Positions 44,638-53,683 are shown, counted from the first letter of the stretch. The stretch is 64,000 nt of DNA from Longispora albida DSM 44784 (GCF_000379825.1 NZ_KB903814.1:558001-622000); one strand, 5' to 3'. Notes: generated by a model not told the origin, from the letters alone. Program-made: numbers and translations.

Positions 44638-44982
44638 CTACGCCTGTGCCCACATGGTCTGGAATGTGGTCAGTTCCTCGACCAGGTCCTGGACGTCCTG
44701 GAGCCGGGGGGCCGAGATGAACGGAACGTGCAGGTTCGGCTCGCCGTCCGGCCGGTAGAGCGTGGCCCTGGCGTCCGCGCCACGGAAGCCGTCCGCCTCG
44801 CCGCGCCCGATCCGCTCGGTCAGCTCCGTGATCACCTTGCCGAGCTGCGCCGGGGTATCCGAGGTGATATCCGATATGTCGAGGGTGTCGTCCACCTGGC
44901 CGGACCATGTCACGACCACGTCGACGCCCTGCAGCCCCTTGAAGTCCTCGTCCCGCACGTGCGCCAGATCTTTGCTGGACAT
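44638..44982 (-). CDS. Hypothetical protein, function unknown
   Basis: A 114-residue soluble protein with no Cys, no signal and no membrane segment. It alternates strands and helices (GVDVVVTWSGQVDDTLDIS, then KVITELTERIGRGEADGF) and ends with LQDVQDLVEELTTFQTMWAQ. I do not recognise the family. A good ribosome site (GGAGGTAAGGG) precedes ATG 44982, so it is very probably expressed. It lies between the STAS gene and the FhuF-like gene, all on the minus strand but with gaps over 100 bases. Confidence 0.6.
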   Translation of the reverse strand: MSSKDLAHVRDEDFKGLQGVDVVVTWSGQVDDTLDISDITSDTPAQLGKVITELTERIGRGEADGFRGADARATLYRPDGEPNLHVPFISAPRLQDVQDLVEELTTFQTMWAQA

Positions 44983-45083
44983 CCCTTACCTCCGCCTCGG
45001 TCACCTTCTCCAGTGTGGGCGTGTACCCCAGCCGGCGGGCGGCGAATCACGCAATCACGGTGGAGACGGCAGCGCGCGGGAAG

Positions 45084-45869
45084 CTAGCCGAGCCGGTCGC
45101 GCAGCCAGGCCGACGTCCGGCCCCTGCGGTCGGAGTCGCACAGATGCGGGCAGGTCATGCAGTACCCGGACTTGGCGGGTGTCTGGTACGCCAGGCAGCA
45201 CACCGCGCGCTGCTTCCACACCGCCTCCGGCAGCGGGATCAGCGTGAGCTTGTGGCGGAGCCGGTCGGGGGCCGCGGCGAGCAGGCGGGTGGCGTGCTCG
45301 GAGGCGTCCCGGCTGCCGAGGGCCAGGTGGCTGTAGAAGAGGGCGCCGATCAGCCGGTCCGCTGCGTCGGTCCACAGTGCCCGGCGGCCCCGGCGCTGGA
45401 GCGGGCCGATCCCGTCGACGAGCGGGGCGACCAGTTCGGCGTAGTGCGCGGCGAGAGCGGCTTCCGGGTCGGCGGTCTCCAGTACCCGGATGCCGTGAGC
45501 CGCGACGCCGAGTGCCTCGGGGCCGTCGGGACCCATGCGGACGGCGAGCGCGCCGGGCTCGAAATCCAGGACGCCGTGGCCGAGGCAGAGGGCTCCGGTC
45601 AGGGCGAAGGCCAGCATGGAGGCGACCCGGCCGGCGGCGAGCCCCAGGGCGGCGCTGCGCTCGACAGGGGTCTCCGCACCGGTGTGCGCCTCGGCCTGAG
45701 CCGCGAGCAGGCGAAGTCCGGCCGGGGAGGTCAGGCCGGAGAAGGAGTACCAGCCGGGGCCTGTGGGGGTCTGTGAGGCCACCTCGACCTCATAAGAAGA
45801 GGTCAGAGCCATCGCCGCACGCAGGATGGCCGGTGTGGACAGTCGAGTCCGCACCACTGTGTCATTCAT
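45084..45869 (-). CDS. FhuF-like (2Fe-2S) ferric-siderophore reductase
   Basis: A 261-residue protein whose C-terminus has two adjacent Cys, then 11 residues, then C-x2-C (AVCCLAYQ and GYCMTCPHLC), the iron-sulfur ligand pattern of FhuF-type reductases. Such proteins reduce ferric siderophores in the cytosol to release iron. The N-terminal 230 residues are Ala/Leu-rich as in actinobacterial FhuF-like proteins. It diverges from the pvs-type operon across two iron boxes, so it should be derepressed with it and recover iron from the siderophore made there. Confidence 0.85.
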   Translation of the reverse strand: MNDTVVRTRLSTPAILRAAMALTSSYEVEVASQTPTGPGWYSFSGLTSPAGLRLLAAQAEAHTGAETPVERSAALGLAAGRVASMLAFALTGALCLGHGVLDFEPGALAVRMGPDGPEALGVAAHGIRVLETADPEAALAAHYAELVAPLVDGIGPLQRRGRRALWTDAADRLIGALFYSHLALGSRDASEHATRLLAAAPDRLRHKLTLIPLPEAVWKQRAVCCLAYQTPAKSGYCMTCPHLCDSDRRGRTSAWLRDRLG

Positions 45870-45896
45870 CGCTCACCCCCCGGCTTGCCCCGTAGC

Positions 45897-45944
45897 GGAG
45901 GCAAGGATAACCTAACCGCCGCAGATAAGGGAAGCCTTACCAAA
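45897..45944. promoter_or_regulatory. Two IdeR/DmdR-type iron boxes
   Basis: GGAGGCAAGGATAACCTAA (45897-45915) and the complement of TAAGGGAAGCCTTACCAAA (45926-45944) each match the 19-base consensus TTAGGTTAGGCTAACCTAA at 14 positions by my count. They occupy the divergent promoter region of the FhuF-like gene and the siderophore operon, which predicts repression of both by iron-loaded IdeR/DmdR. Confidence 0.75.
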
Positions 45945-45966
45945 GTTTCTTTGAGGAGACCTGTAC

Positions 45967-47139
45967 ATGCGGCTGTACCTGACTGCCGTCAACCCCACCG
46001 ACTCCGTCCTCGACGGGTTCCTGCCCGCCGCCGCCAGCCTCGGGCTGCCGGTGACCGTGCTGACCGACCAGCCGGAGAACTGGCCAGCCGTACGGGCCGA
46101 GGTCGCCGGCTGCGACGTCCGCGACCTCCGGGCCGTGATCGAGGCCGTGTCCGGCGGCGAGCGCCCGGCCGGGCTGCTGTCCAACAGCGACCACCTCCAG
46201 ACCGTCACCGCCCAGGCAGCCTCGTACCTGGACCTGCCGGGCAAGGACTGGCGGGCGACGATGCGGTGCAAGGACAAGAACCTGACCCGCCGCACGCTGG
46301 CCGATGCCGGGCTCGACAAGGTCGCGGCCGTCGCGCTGGGGCCGTCCGGCGATCCGGGGCTGGCCGGCACCGTGCCGTTCCCCGCGGTGGTCAAGCCCCG
46401 TGAGGGCGTGGCCAGCGAGGACGCCTACCTGGTGGCCGACGCCGCCGAGCTGGCGGCCCGGGTGGCAGAGATCCGGCTGCGCAGGCCGGGCGCGACGCTG
46501 GTGGTCGAGGAGTTCCTGGCCGGGGAGCTGCGGACGTTCGACACGCTCGGCGACGGCCGGAGCCTGGCCGTGACCGGTGGCTGGCACACGAGCCTCAGCG
46601 CTCCGCCGACCTTCGTGGAGACCGCTCTCGACTGGGCTCCCGATCTGCCGGCCGGGGTGGTGGCGGATCTGCGGGCGCAGCTCGGGGCACTGGGTGCCGG
46701 GTTCGGGGCGTGCCACACCGAGTTCGTGGTCAGTGACGGCCGGGCGCGGCTGATCGAGGTGAACTACCGGCTGATCGGCGACCGGATGGACCTGATCCTG
46801 GCCGAGCTGCTGGGCGTGCCGCTGTTCGAGTACGTGATCCGGCTGCACATGGGCGAACCGCTGGCCGCGATGCCGCTGCCCGACCCGGCGGCGGTCAGTC
46901 GTCACGCGCGGGTGGAGTACGTGTGCGCGGAGCGGGCAGGGACGTTGCGCTCCGCTCCGGGTGCTGTCGACGCGGGCGGCGTGAGCTGTCGTCCATTGAG
47001 GACGGTAGGCACGACGGCCGAGCTCACTGGCACGAACCGGGACTATCTCGCGGTGCTGCACGCGATCGGTGACAGCCGGGCGGCTGCCGAGGCCGCGCTG
47101 GGCGCGTTCCGTTCGGCGAACTCGTGGGAGATCGTGTGA
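45967..47139 (+). CDS. pvsA: ATP-grasp ligase of a vibrioferrin-type siderophore operon (PvsA-like)
   Basis: A 390-residue ATP-grasp protein. TVPFPAVVKPREGVASEDAY is the nucleotide-binding lysine strand, LVVEEFLAGELRTFD follows, and RARLIEVNYRLIGDRMDLIL is the Mg-binding catalytic end. In vibrioferrin synthesis PvsA is the ATP-grasp partner proposed to attach alanine. ATG 45967 follows GAGGAG. Its TGA overlaps the next start (GTGA), the first of four such overlaps. The symbol rests on gene order and family, not on measured identity. Confidence 0.8.
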   Translation: MRLYLTAVNPTDSVLDGFLPAAASLGLPVTVLTDQPENWPAVRAEVAGCDVRDLRAVIEAVSGGERPAGLLSNSDHLQTVTAQAASYLDLPGKDWRATMRCKDKNLTRRTLADAGLDKVAAVALGPSGDPGLAGTVPFPAVVKPREGVASEDAYLVADAAELAARVAEIRLRRPGATLVVEEFLAGELRTFDTLGDGRSLAVTGGWHTSLSAPPTFVETALDWAPDLPAGVVADLRAQLGALGAGFGACHTEFVVSDGRARLIEVNYRLIGDRMDLILAELLGVPLFEYVIRLHMGEPLAAMPLPDPAAVSRHARVEYVCAERAGTLRSAPGAVDAGGVSCRPLRTVGTTAELTGTNRDYLAVLHAIGDSRAAAEAALGAFRSANSWEIV

Positions 47140-48644
47140 GTGCCGTCGTGTTCCAGCGGGTACTCGATGCCCTGCTGCGTGAGGATCACCTGGGCCTGTG
47201 GAGCAACGGGCACGCCGAGGACGGCTGGTGGGTCACGAAGGTACCGGGCGGGGCGCTGCGGATTCCGGTCCGGCCCGACGGGTACCAGCACGCCGTGCGG
47301 ACCGCAGAAGCCCGCGTCGAGGCTGACGGCCGGGTCGTCGACGAGCTGGCCGGGCTGCTGGATGTGCTCGCGCCGCAGGACGACCCGGAGGCCGAGGCCG
47401 GCTGGGCGGTCTTCCGCGCGGAGGTCGGCGCCGAGGTACTGGCGCGGCGGCTGGCCGACGAGGCACGACCGCGCGTACTCGCGGTGAAGAAGCAGAAGGG
47501 CATGGCCGGTGCGGTCGCGGACGAGGCGATCGCCGCGCACGACGACCACCCTGTCCATCCGGCGAGCCGGGCCAAGCACGGGCTGACCGAGGCCGAGCTG
47601 CTGGCATACGCACCCGAGCACGCGCCGGTCTTCGCGGTGCAGTGGCTGCGGTCGGCGGATCTCCAGGTGACCGGTGAGCTGCCCGGATGGTGGCCGGCGC
47701 CCGACATGCTGCCGGCTCATCCGCTCACGGCCGCCCGCCTCGGGCTGCCCACTGTGGACGGACCCGGGATCCTGGTACACCCGACGCTGTCGATGCGGAC
47801 GGTGGCGCTGGCCTCCGACCCGTACACCCATGTGAAGCTGCCCTTGGCGACGGCGACCCTCGGGGCGCGCAACAAGCGCACCATCGCGCCCGGCACCCTC
47901 GTCGACGGGGCCGTGATGCAGAACCTGCTGGAGAAGCTGGCCGCCGCCGAGCCGGCCTTCGCCGGGCGGATCCTGCACGCCGACGAGACCACCTGGGGAC
48001 ACGCTGGCGACGACACGCACGCCTTCCTGATCCGGCGCTACCCGCGCGAGCTGGAGGGCTCGGTCGTCGTGCCGGCCGCGGGCCTGGGACTGCTCGCCGA
48101 CCGGCTCGGCGACCCGCGCGCCGTCATGGAGTCCTACCTGGACCTGCTGATCGACTGGCATGTCCATCTGTGGCTGCGGCACGGGATCGCGCTGGAGGCC
48201 CACCAGCAGAACATCCATCTCGTACTGGACCCGGATGGCGGCCTGCGCCTGCTCTACAAGGACAACGACGGCGCGCGGTTCGACGCCCGGCACGCGCTGG
48301 CCGTGGACGACGCGCGGATGGCCGTCGCCGACGAGGGCGAGCTGGCCGACGTGTTCACCACGATCACGCTGCACCTGGCCGCCGCAGGCCCGCTGCTGTC
48401 GCTGGCCGGGCACGGGCACGACGTGCCGTCGCCCGGCGAGGCGCTGGCGGGCCGCATCCGGGCAGCCAGCGACCGGTGGGGCGGCAGTGAGCTGCTGTCC
48501 ACCCGGGTTCTGGAAGCGGAGACGCTGCCCGTCAAGGCGATGCTCACGGCCGGCACGCTGCTGCCGAAGCAGCGGATCGGCTGCACGGACATCAACAAGT
48601 ACTACCTGCGCACCGGCCCCAACTACCTGCGAGCAGCCCAGTGA
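47136..48644 (+). CDS. pvsB: NIS siderophore synthetase, IucA/IucC family (PvsB-like)
   Basis: A 502-residue NRPS-independent siderophore synthetase. GILVHPTLSMRTVAL, THVKLPLATATLGARNKRTI, LEAHQQNIHLVLDPDG and LLYKDNDGARF are the ATP-binding and acceptor-site motifs of the family. It condenses a carboxylate (citrate or 2-oxoglutarate) with an amine or alcohol; in the vibrioferrin route PvsB is thought to bring in 2-oxoglutarate. The start is GTG 47136, overlapping the preceding TGA. The second synthetase in the operon, at 49810, belongs to a different subtype. Confidence 0.88.
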   Translation: MSAVVFQRVLDALLREDHLGLWSNGHAEDGWWVTKVPGGALRIPVRPDGYQHAVRTAEARVEADGRVVDELAGLLDVLAPQDDPEAEAGWAVFRAEVGAEVLARRLADEARPRVLAVKKQKGMAGAVADEAIAAHDDHPVHPASRAKHGLTEAELLAYAPEHAPVFAVQWLRSADLQVTGELPGWWPAPDMLPAHPLTAARLGLPTVDGPGILVHPTLSMRTVALASDPYTHVKLPLATATLGARNKRTIAPGTLVDGAVMQNLLEKLAAAEPAFAGRILHADETTWGHAGDDTHAFLIRRYPRELEGSVVVPAAGLGLLADRLGDPRAVMESYLDLLIDWHVHLWLRHGIALEAHQQNIHLVLDPDGGLRLLYKDNDGARFDARHALAVDDARMAVADEGELADVFTTITLHLAAAGPLLSLAGHGHDVPSPGEALAGRIRAASDRWGGSELLSTRVLEAETLPVKAMLTAGTLLPKQRIGCTDINKYYLRTGPNYLRAAQ

Positions 48645-49813
48645 CCGTCGTACTGCCCGCGCCGGTCGAGCTGCGCCGCCGGCACGTGGCCGCCGCCGTT
48701 GCCTGCCACTTCACGGCCGCCTTCGCCGCGCTCGGCCTCCCGCCGTACCTGCCGAGGCTCCTCGCCGAGCTCGGCGACCCCCAGGCGCGCTGGGCCGGCG
48801 TGTTGTACATCGTGCCCACGGCCGCCACGGCGCTGTCGGCTCCGCTGTGGGGGCGGCTGGCCGACCGGTACGGCCGGAAGAAGCTCCTGATCCGGGCACA
48901 GCTCGGCCTCGCGGTGGCCTTCCTGCTGGCCTCGCAGGTCAACAGCACCGGATCGCTCGCCCTCGTCCTGGCGCTTCAGGGGCTGCTGGGCGGGACGTTC
49001 GCCGCGACCGGCGCGTACCTCGCGGCCGGGCTCGACGGGCCACGGCTCGCGAAAGCGCTGACCGCGGCCCAGGCATCGGCACGGGCGGCACTGGTCGTCG
49101 CCCCGGCCGCCGCTGGCCTGCTCGCCGCACAGCTCGACGTCCGCGACATGTACGCACTCGCGGCGGCCGGCCCGCTGATCGCCGCCGCGCTGACCCTGAC
49201 ACTGCCGGAGCCAGGGGCGATCAAGCGCCCGAAGGACGAGGACTGCTCCACTTCGGACAGTGGTGAACCGGCACCGAGCATGCGGTTCCTGTGCGGGGCC
49301 GAAGCTGTGTTCGTGCTGTCGACGGTCGTCACGTTCCCCTACCTGCTGCCCGTCGTCGCCGAGGCATGGCCCACCGCCAGCCCTGCCGTGGCTGGCATGC
49401 TGTTCGCCCTCCCCCACGTCGTGTACCTGGTGTCGGCGTCGGCCGTGCTGCGGATCGTCAAGCCGCGCCCCGGCCTGGCCGCCGGCTTCGCGCTGATCGC
49501 CGCCGGCGGGCTCGCCCATCCGCTTGCCGTGAGCTGGTCGAGCCCGCCGATCCTGATCGGTGGCCGGCTGCTGCTCGGTGCCGGCCTCACCCTCGGTCTC
49601 GTCGCGCTGGCGGCACTCACCGCCCGCGCCGCTCGCGGTGCCGAGCCGGGCAAGCTCTTCGGCACCGTCGAGGCCTGGTCGAAGGGTGGCGCCGTGGCGG
49701 CGGGCCTGATCGCCTCCGCGCTGTCCGCTCTGTCCGGCCCAGCGGCCCCGACGCTGTTCGGCGCTGTCCTCGCCCTGTCCGTTGTGCCATTCGTCATCAG
49801 GAGCAACCGGTGA
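48641..49813 (+). CDS. pvsC: MFS siderophore exporter (PvsC-like)
   Basis: A 390-residue major facilitator protein with about 12 membrane helices. WGRLADRYGRKKLLIRAQLG is motif A after helix two. Its place inside the siderophore operon, between two NIS synthetase genes, is that of PvsC, the vibrioferrin exporter. The start is GTG 48641 overlapping the previous stop, and its own stop overlaps GTG 49810. The sequence alone would not tell the substrate; the context does. Confidence 0.85.
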   Translation: MTVVLPAPVELRRRHVAAAVACHFTAAFAALGLPPYLPRLLAELGDPQARWAGVLYIVPTAATALSAPLWGRLADRYGRKKLLIRAQLGLAVAFLLASQVNSTGSLALVLALQGLLGGTFAATGAYLAAGLDGPRLAKALTAAQASARAALVVAPAAAGLLAAQLDVRDMYALAAAGPLIAAALTLTLPEPGAIKRPKDEDCSTSDSGEPAPSMRFLCGAEAVFVLSTVVTFPYLLPVVAEAWPTASPAVAGMLFALPHVVYLVSASAVLRIVKPRPGLAAGFALIAAGGLAHPLAVSWSSPPILIGGRLLLGAGLTLGLVALAALTARAARGAEPGKLFGTVEAWSKGGAVAAGLIASALSALSGPAAPTLFGAVLALSVVPFVIRSNR

Positions 49814-51396
49814 CCCCCACGCTCGCCCAGTCCGAGCTTCCCCTGTCCGAGGCCGACATCGCGGCCACCCACACCCTGCTCGGCTGCGTGGTCCGGGAGG
49901 TGGCCGCGCCGGAGAACCAGACGGCGCTCGACGACCGGTACGGGCTCGTCCGGCTGCCCCGCACCGGCGTGCTGCTGCGGTGCGAGGTCGCCCGCGTGTC
50001 GGAGGTCGGCGCGCACCGCTACGCCGGCCCCGTGCAGCGCGCGGACGGCGGGGACTGGGTCGCGGTGGGCGCCGTCGAGCTGGCCTCGCTCGTCGCCGAG
50101 GAGCTGACGCTGCGGACCGGCACGCCGAACGAGGAGTTCGCGGCGCAGGTCGGGGCGAGCCGGGACGCGCTCGACCGGGTACTGGCCACGCGGCCGGCCG
50201 CCGACCCGCACGCGACCGGCGACGCCGCGACCGACGCCTACGTGGACTCCGAGCAGTCGCTCGTCCGTGGCCACCCGCGTCACCCGGCGCCGAAGTGGCG
50301 GACCGGCGACGCCTCGGCCTGGGACGCCTACGCGCCCGAGCTGCGGACGTCGCTGCGCGCGCGGTGGATCGGCGTACCGCGGAGCCTGCTCGCCGAGGAC
50401 GGCCCCTTCGAGGAGCTGATCACCCGGCTCGATCCGCCGGCCGCGCCGGCCGGGTACGCCGCGATCCCCGTGCACCCGTGGCAGTTCGAGCTGCACGAGC
50501 CGCTCCACCCGCAGCTCGTCGACCTCGGCACCGGTGGCGTGCCACTGCGCCCGACCGCGAGTGTGCGTACCCTCTACGCGCCGGACGCCGACCTGTTCGT
50601 GAAGACGAGCCTGCACGTGCGGATCACGAACTGCCTGCGCAAGAACGCCCGGTACGAGCTGACCGGCGCGGTGGACCTGACCCGGCTGCTGACCGCGCTG
50701 CCGCTGGAGCCGGGCGCGGTGCTGCTGGCCGAGCCCGCGTACCGGACCGTCGACCTGCCGGGGCTGGACGAGGTGTACGGCGTCATCCTGCGCGAGGGCC
50801 TGCGGTCACACGTCCGTCCACAGGAGACGGCCGTACTGTCCGGCGCGCTGGCCGCCGAGCCGTTGCACCTGGATGACCCGGTGGGCTGGTGGCACCAGTA
50901 CACGAATCTGCTTGTGCCTGCCGTGCTGCGGCTGTGGGCCGACCACGGCGTCGTCCACGAGGCGCACCTCCAGAACGTGGTCGTGGTCCTCGGGCCGGAC
51001 CGCGAGCCGGTCAGGATGCTGCTGCGTGACCTCGAAGGCGTCAAGCTCGACACCTCCCGCCGCGCCGACTGGCTGGCTGACCTGCCGCACTCGGTCGGCT
51101 ACAGCCCGGAGCAGGCCTTCGACCGCGTCGCCTACTGCCTCTTCGTCAACCACCTGGCCGAGCTGGCCGGCGCCATCTCCGACGCGCACGAGGGCGTCGA
51201 GCCCAAGCTGTGGGCGACGCTGCGCGACGTCGTGGCCGAGACCTCCGCGCGGCTCGGCGACCCGCCCCAGCTGCGCGCCCTGCTCGCCGGGGTCCCGCTG
51301 CCGGCGAAGGGCAACCTGCTCGTGCGGTGGCAGCGTGACGCCGACCGGCTCGCCGGCTACGTGCCGTTCCCCAACCCGTTCGGAGAAGCGCTGTGA
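49810..51396 (+). CDS. pvsD: NIS siderophore synthetase, IucA/IucC family (PvsD-like)
   Basis: A 528-residue NIS synthetase. LVRGHPRHPAPKWRTGDAS is the signature G-H-P-x-H-P loop, VHPWQFELHEPL and LFVKTSLHVRITNCLRKN follow, and VVHEAHLQNVVVVLGPDREP with LLRDLEGVKLD is the catalytic end. In the vibrioferrin pathway PvsD joins citrate to serine before decarboxylation. The true start is GTG 49810, overlapping the exporter stop; the longer open frame upstream lies within the exporter gene in another frame. The stop overlaps GTG 51393. Confidence 0.9.
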   Translation: MTPTLAQSELPLSEADIAATHTLLGCVVREVAAPENQTALDDRYGLVRLPRTGVLLRCEVARVSEVGAHRYAGPVQRADGGDWVAVGAVELASLVAEELTLRTGTPNEEFAAQVGASRDALDRVLATRPAADPHATGDAATDAYVDSEQSLVRGHPRHPAPKWRTGDASAWDAYAPELRTSLRARWIGVPRSLLAEDGPFEELITRLDPPAAPAGYAAIPVHPWQFELHEPLHPQLVDLGTGGVPLRPTASVRTLYAPDADLFVKTSLHVRITNCLRKNARYELTGAVDLTRLLTALPLEPGAVLLAEPAYRTVDLPGLDEVYGVILREGLRSHVRPQETAVLSGALAAEPLHLDDPVGWWHQYTNLLVPAVLRLWADHGVVHEAHLQNVVVVLGPDREPVRMLLRDLEGVKLDTSRRADWLADLPHSVGYSPEQAFDRVAYCLFVNHLAELAGAISDAHEGVEPKLWATLRDVVAETSARLGDPPQLRALLAGVPLPAKGNLLVRWQRDADRLAGYVPFPNPFGEAL

Positions 51397-52541
51397 CGAC
51401 ACAGAAACCCACTTATGTGTACGACCTGGCGGCGCTCGCCCGGCACGCGGCCGCGATCCGCGCCGCCCTGCCCGAGCGGGCCGAGCTGCTGTACGCGATG
51501 AAGGCCAACCCGGAGCCCGACCTGCTGCGCACCCTGGAGCCGCACGTCACCGGCTTCGAGGCGGCGAGTGGTGGCGAACTCCGGCACCTGGCTGCCGCCG
51601 GCCTCCCCGTGGCCGCGTTCGGCGGGCCGGGCAAGACCGACGCCGAGCTGACCGCCGGGCTGGACGCGGAGGTCGGCCGCTTCCACGTGGAGTCCCCGTA
51701 CGAACTGCGCCGCCTGTCGGCGCTCGCGTCGGAACAGGGTAAGACCGCCGACGTGCTGCTGCGGGTCAACCTGCCCGCCGAGGTGTCCGGCGCCGCGCTG
51801 GTGATGGGCGGCGCGCCGACCCCGTTCGGCATGGACCCGGCAGAGGCGGTCGCCTGCGCTCAGCTCGGCCTGCCCGGCATCCGGATCCGGGGCGTCCACG
51901 CGCACCTGGCCAGCGGGCTGCACGCCGACGCGGCAGCGGGCCTGGCGCGCCGGATCGCGGAATGGGCGGTGTCCACACTGGACGCGACTGAGGTCAACGT
52001 CGGCGGCGGCATGGCCGTGGACTACGCCAAGCCGGGCGAGCTGTTCGACTGGGCCGGGTACGGCGCGGCGCTCGGCGAGCTGCTGGACGAGCACCCGGGC
52101 CTGCGGCTGCGCATCGAACCGGGGCGGGCGGTGACGGCCTACTGCGGCTGGTACGTCACCCAGGTACTCGACGTGAAGCAGGCGGCGGGCGAATGGTTCG
52201 CCGTGCTGGCTGGCGGGACGCACCACCTGCGTACCCCGGCCGCCAAGTCCCATTCGCAGCCCTTCGCGGTCCTGCCGCGCGACACGTGGACGTGGCCCTT
52301 CGACCGGCCGGCCACCGAGTCCGGCCCGCTGACCCTGGTCGGCCAGCTGTGCACCCCGAAGGACGTCCTGGCCCGCGCCGAGACCGGCGGCCCGATCGCG
52401 GCCGGCGACCTGGTGGCCTTCGCGATGGCCGGCGCCTACGCCTGGAACATCAGCCACCGCGACTTCCTGATGCACGAGCCCCCGGCCGTCCTCACCGGAT
52501 CGGTGACGGACCTGTACGGCGAGCCGGCCTGGGAGGCGTGA
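51393..52541 (+). CDS. pvsE: PLP-dependent decarboxylase (DapDC/ODC type; PvsE-like)
   Basis: A 382-residue fold-III PLP enzyme. The PLP lysine is in ELLYAMKANPEPDLL near residue 32. The barrel has GFEAASGGELRHLA, GVHAHLASGLHADA, VNVGGGMAVDY and RIEPGRAVTAYCGWYV, and the C-terminal barrel has VGQLCTPKDVL. It is like siderophore decarboxylases such as PvsE and SbnH rather than biosynthetic LysA. In vibrioferrin synthesis it would decarboxylate the serine moiety to ethanolamine. The start is GTG 51393, overlapping the preceding stop; it is the last gene of the operon. Confidence 0.87.
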   Translation: MTTQKPTYVYDLAALARHAAAIRAALPERAELLYAMKANPEPDLLRTLEPHVTGFEAASGGELRHLAAAGLPVAAFGGPGKTDAELTAGLDAEVGRFHVESPYELRRLSALASEQGKTADVLLRVNLPAEVSGAALVMGGAPTPFGMDPAEAVACAQLGLPGIRIRGVHAHLASGLHADAAAGLARRIAEWAVSTLDATEVNVGGGMAVDYAKPGELFDWAGYGAALGELLDEHPGLRLRIEPGRAVTAYCGWYVTQVLDVKQAAGEWFAVLAGGTHHLRTPAAKSHSQPFAVLPRDTWTWPFDRPATESGPLTLVGQLCTPKDVLARAETGGPIAAGDLVAFAMAGAYAWNISHRDFLMHEPPAVLTGSVTDLYGEPAWEA

Positions 52542-52603
52542 GCCTGTGACGGGATGTGCCCCCTCGGGTGCACACGTGTGATCATGGCAACTATCGTGTC
52601 GGC

Positions 52604-53002
52604 ATGCCGGTCGAGTTGATCTCTCGGTTCCCCGTCGCCGACCGGGAACTCAGTGCGCTGCACGCGCGGGCCTTCGGTGGCGCCATCCAGCTGGCCCCGT
52701 GGGCACAGCGCCTGGAGAAGCACGCTCTGACCTGGGTGGGAGCCTTCGACGACGGGCTCATCGTCGGCTTCGTCCAGGTGTGCTGGGACGGTGGCGCGCA
52801 CGCCTTCCTGCTGGACACCGCCGTCGACCCCGCCTGGCAGCACCGCGGCCTTGGCCAGCAGCTCGTCGAGGCCGCGGCCGCCGACGCCCGGCAGGCCGGG
52901 TGCCAGTGGCTGCACGTCGACTTCGAACCGCACCTCGAAGAGTTCTATCTGGACAAGTGCGGGTTCCGGCCGACGCGGGCGGGGCTGCTGCCGCTCAGCT
53001 GA
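52604..53002 (+). CDS. GNAT family N-acetyltransferase
   Basis: A 132-residue acetyltransferase. LDTAVDPAWQHRGLGQQLVE with the Q/R-x-x-G-x-G/A pattern is the acetyl-CoA site, and HVDFEPHLEEFYLDKCGF is motif B. The substrate is unknown. The start is ATG 52604. It follows the siderophore operon by 62 bases and could be read through from it, but a chemical role there is not required by known vibrioferrin synthesis. The last 58 bases overlap the convergent MerR-type gene. Confidence 0.85.
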   Translation: MPVELISRFPVADRELSALHARAFGGAIQLAPWAQRLEKHALTWVGAFDDGLIVGFVQVCWDGGAHAFLLDTAVDPAWQHRGLGQQLVEAAAADARQAGCQWLHVDFEPHLEEFYLDKCGFRPTRAGLLPLS

Positions 53003-53682
53003 CCGCGCCCGGCCAGGTACCGGCTGAGCTGGGACGCGGCGTCGAGCATGGCCACACCCCGCACGGTGAGCCGCTGCTGCCAGCCGTCGAGGGCGCGGGC
53101 GAGCGGCTCCGTGCCGCCCGCCGTCCGGACCTGCTGGACCACTTCCGCGATGTGGCCGAGCGGGTACCCGCCGCGCCGCAGCAGGTGCGACAGCTCGGCG
53201 TCGCGCGTGTCGCCCGCGCGGAACACCCGGTAGCCCGTGGCGGGATCCCGGCCGGGGGCGAGGATTCCGGCGCTCTCCCACTTCCGCAGGGTGGCCGGGG
53301 TGACCCGGAGCCGCCGGGCCAGCTCACCGATCGTCAGCACACCGCTGTCCGGTACTGACTGCGCGGGCAGGTCCGCGATCGCGTCCCGTACGGCGCCCAG
53401 CGTGTCCCGGTCACGCGCCAGCTGCCCATGACTCCGGTCGATGGCGACCAGGGCGTCGTCCAGGGCACCTTCGTGCACCGCGATCATGATCTGGCCGGCT
53501 GCCGGATACCCGTGCGCGGCGACGAGGGCGAGGTAGGCGCGCAGCGCGGCAGCATGCACCTCCGTGTAGACCCGGTACCCGCTGGCCGTGCGCTCGGCGG
53601 GCGGGATGAACCCGTCATGCTCGTAGTTACGGACCGCCTGCGTCGACAGCCCGTGCTCGCGCGCAAGATCGGCTGGTCGCAT
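52945..53682 (-). CDS. Tandem MerR-type regulator (TioE-like)
   Basis: A 245-residue regulator with two MerR-type winged helices in one chain. The first (residues 1-40) is RPADLAREHGLSTQAVRNYE followed by DGFIPPAERTASGYRVYTE. The second (about 118-160) is LTIGELARRLRVTPATLRKW followed by ESAGILAPGRDPATGYRVF. No effector-binding domain is evident. This double arrangement is known from TioE-like proteins. ATG 53682 is chosen because the open frame upstream crosses the divergent promoter. It diverges from the erythromycin-esterase-family gene, over an intergenic region with GTTGAGAC-type repeats. Confidence 0.85.
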   Translation of the reverse strand: MRPADLAREHGLSTQAVRNYEHDGFIPPAERTASGYRVYTEVHAAALRAYLALVAAHGYPAAGQIMIAVHEGALDDALVAIDRSHGQLARDRDTLGAVRDAIADLPAQSVPDSGVLTIGELARRLRVTPATLRKWESAGILAPGRDPATGYRVFRAGDTRDAELSHLLRRGGYPLGHIAEVVQQVRTAGGTEPLARALDGWQQRLTVRGVAMLDAASQLSRYLAGRGQLSGSSPARVGRNPHLSR

Positions 53683-53683
53683 G

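Noticed and set aside
49291-49809. N-terminal extension of the PvsD-like synthetase
   Set aside because: The extension lies inside the exporter gene in another frame; GTG 49810 with GTGA overlap matches the other junctions of the operon.
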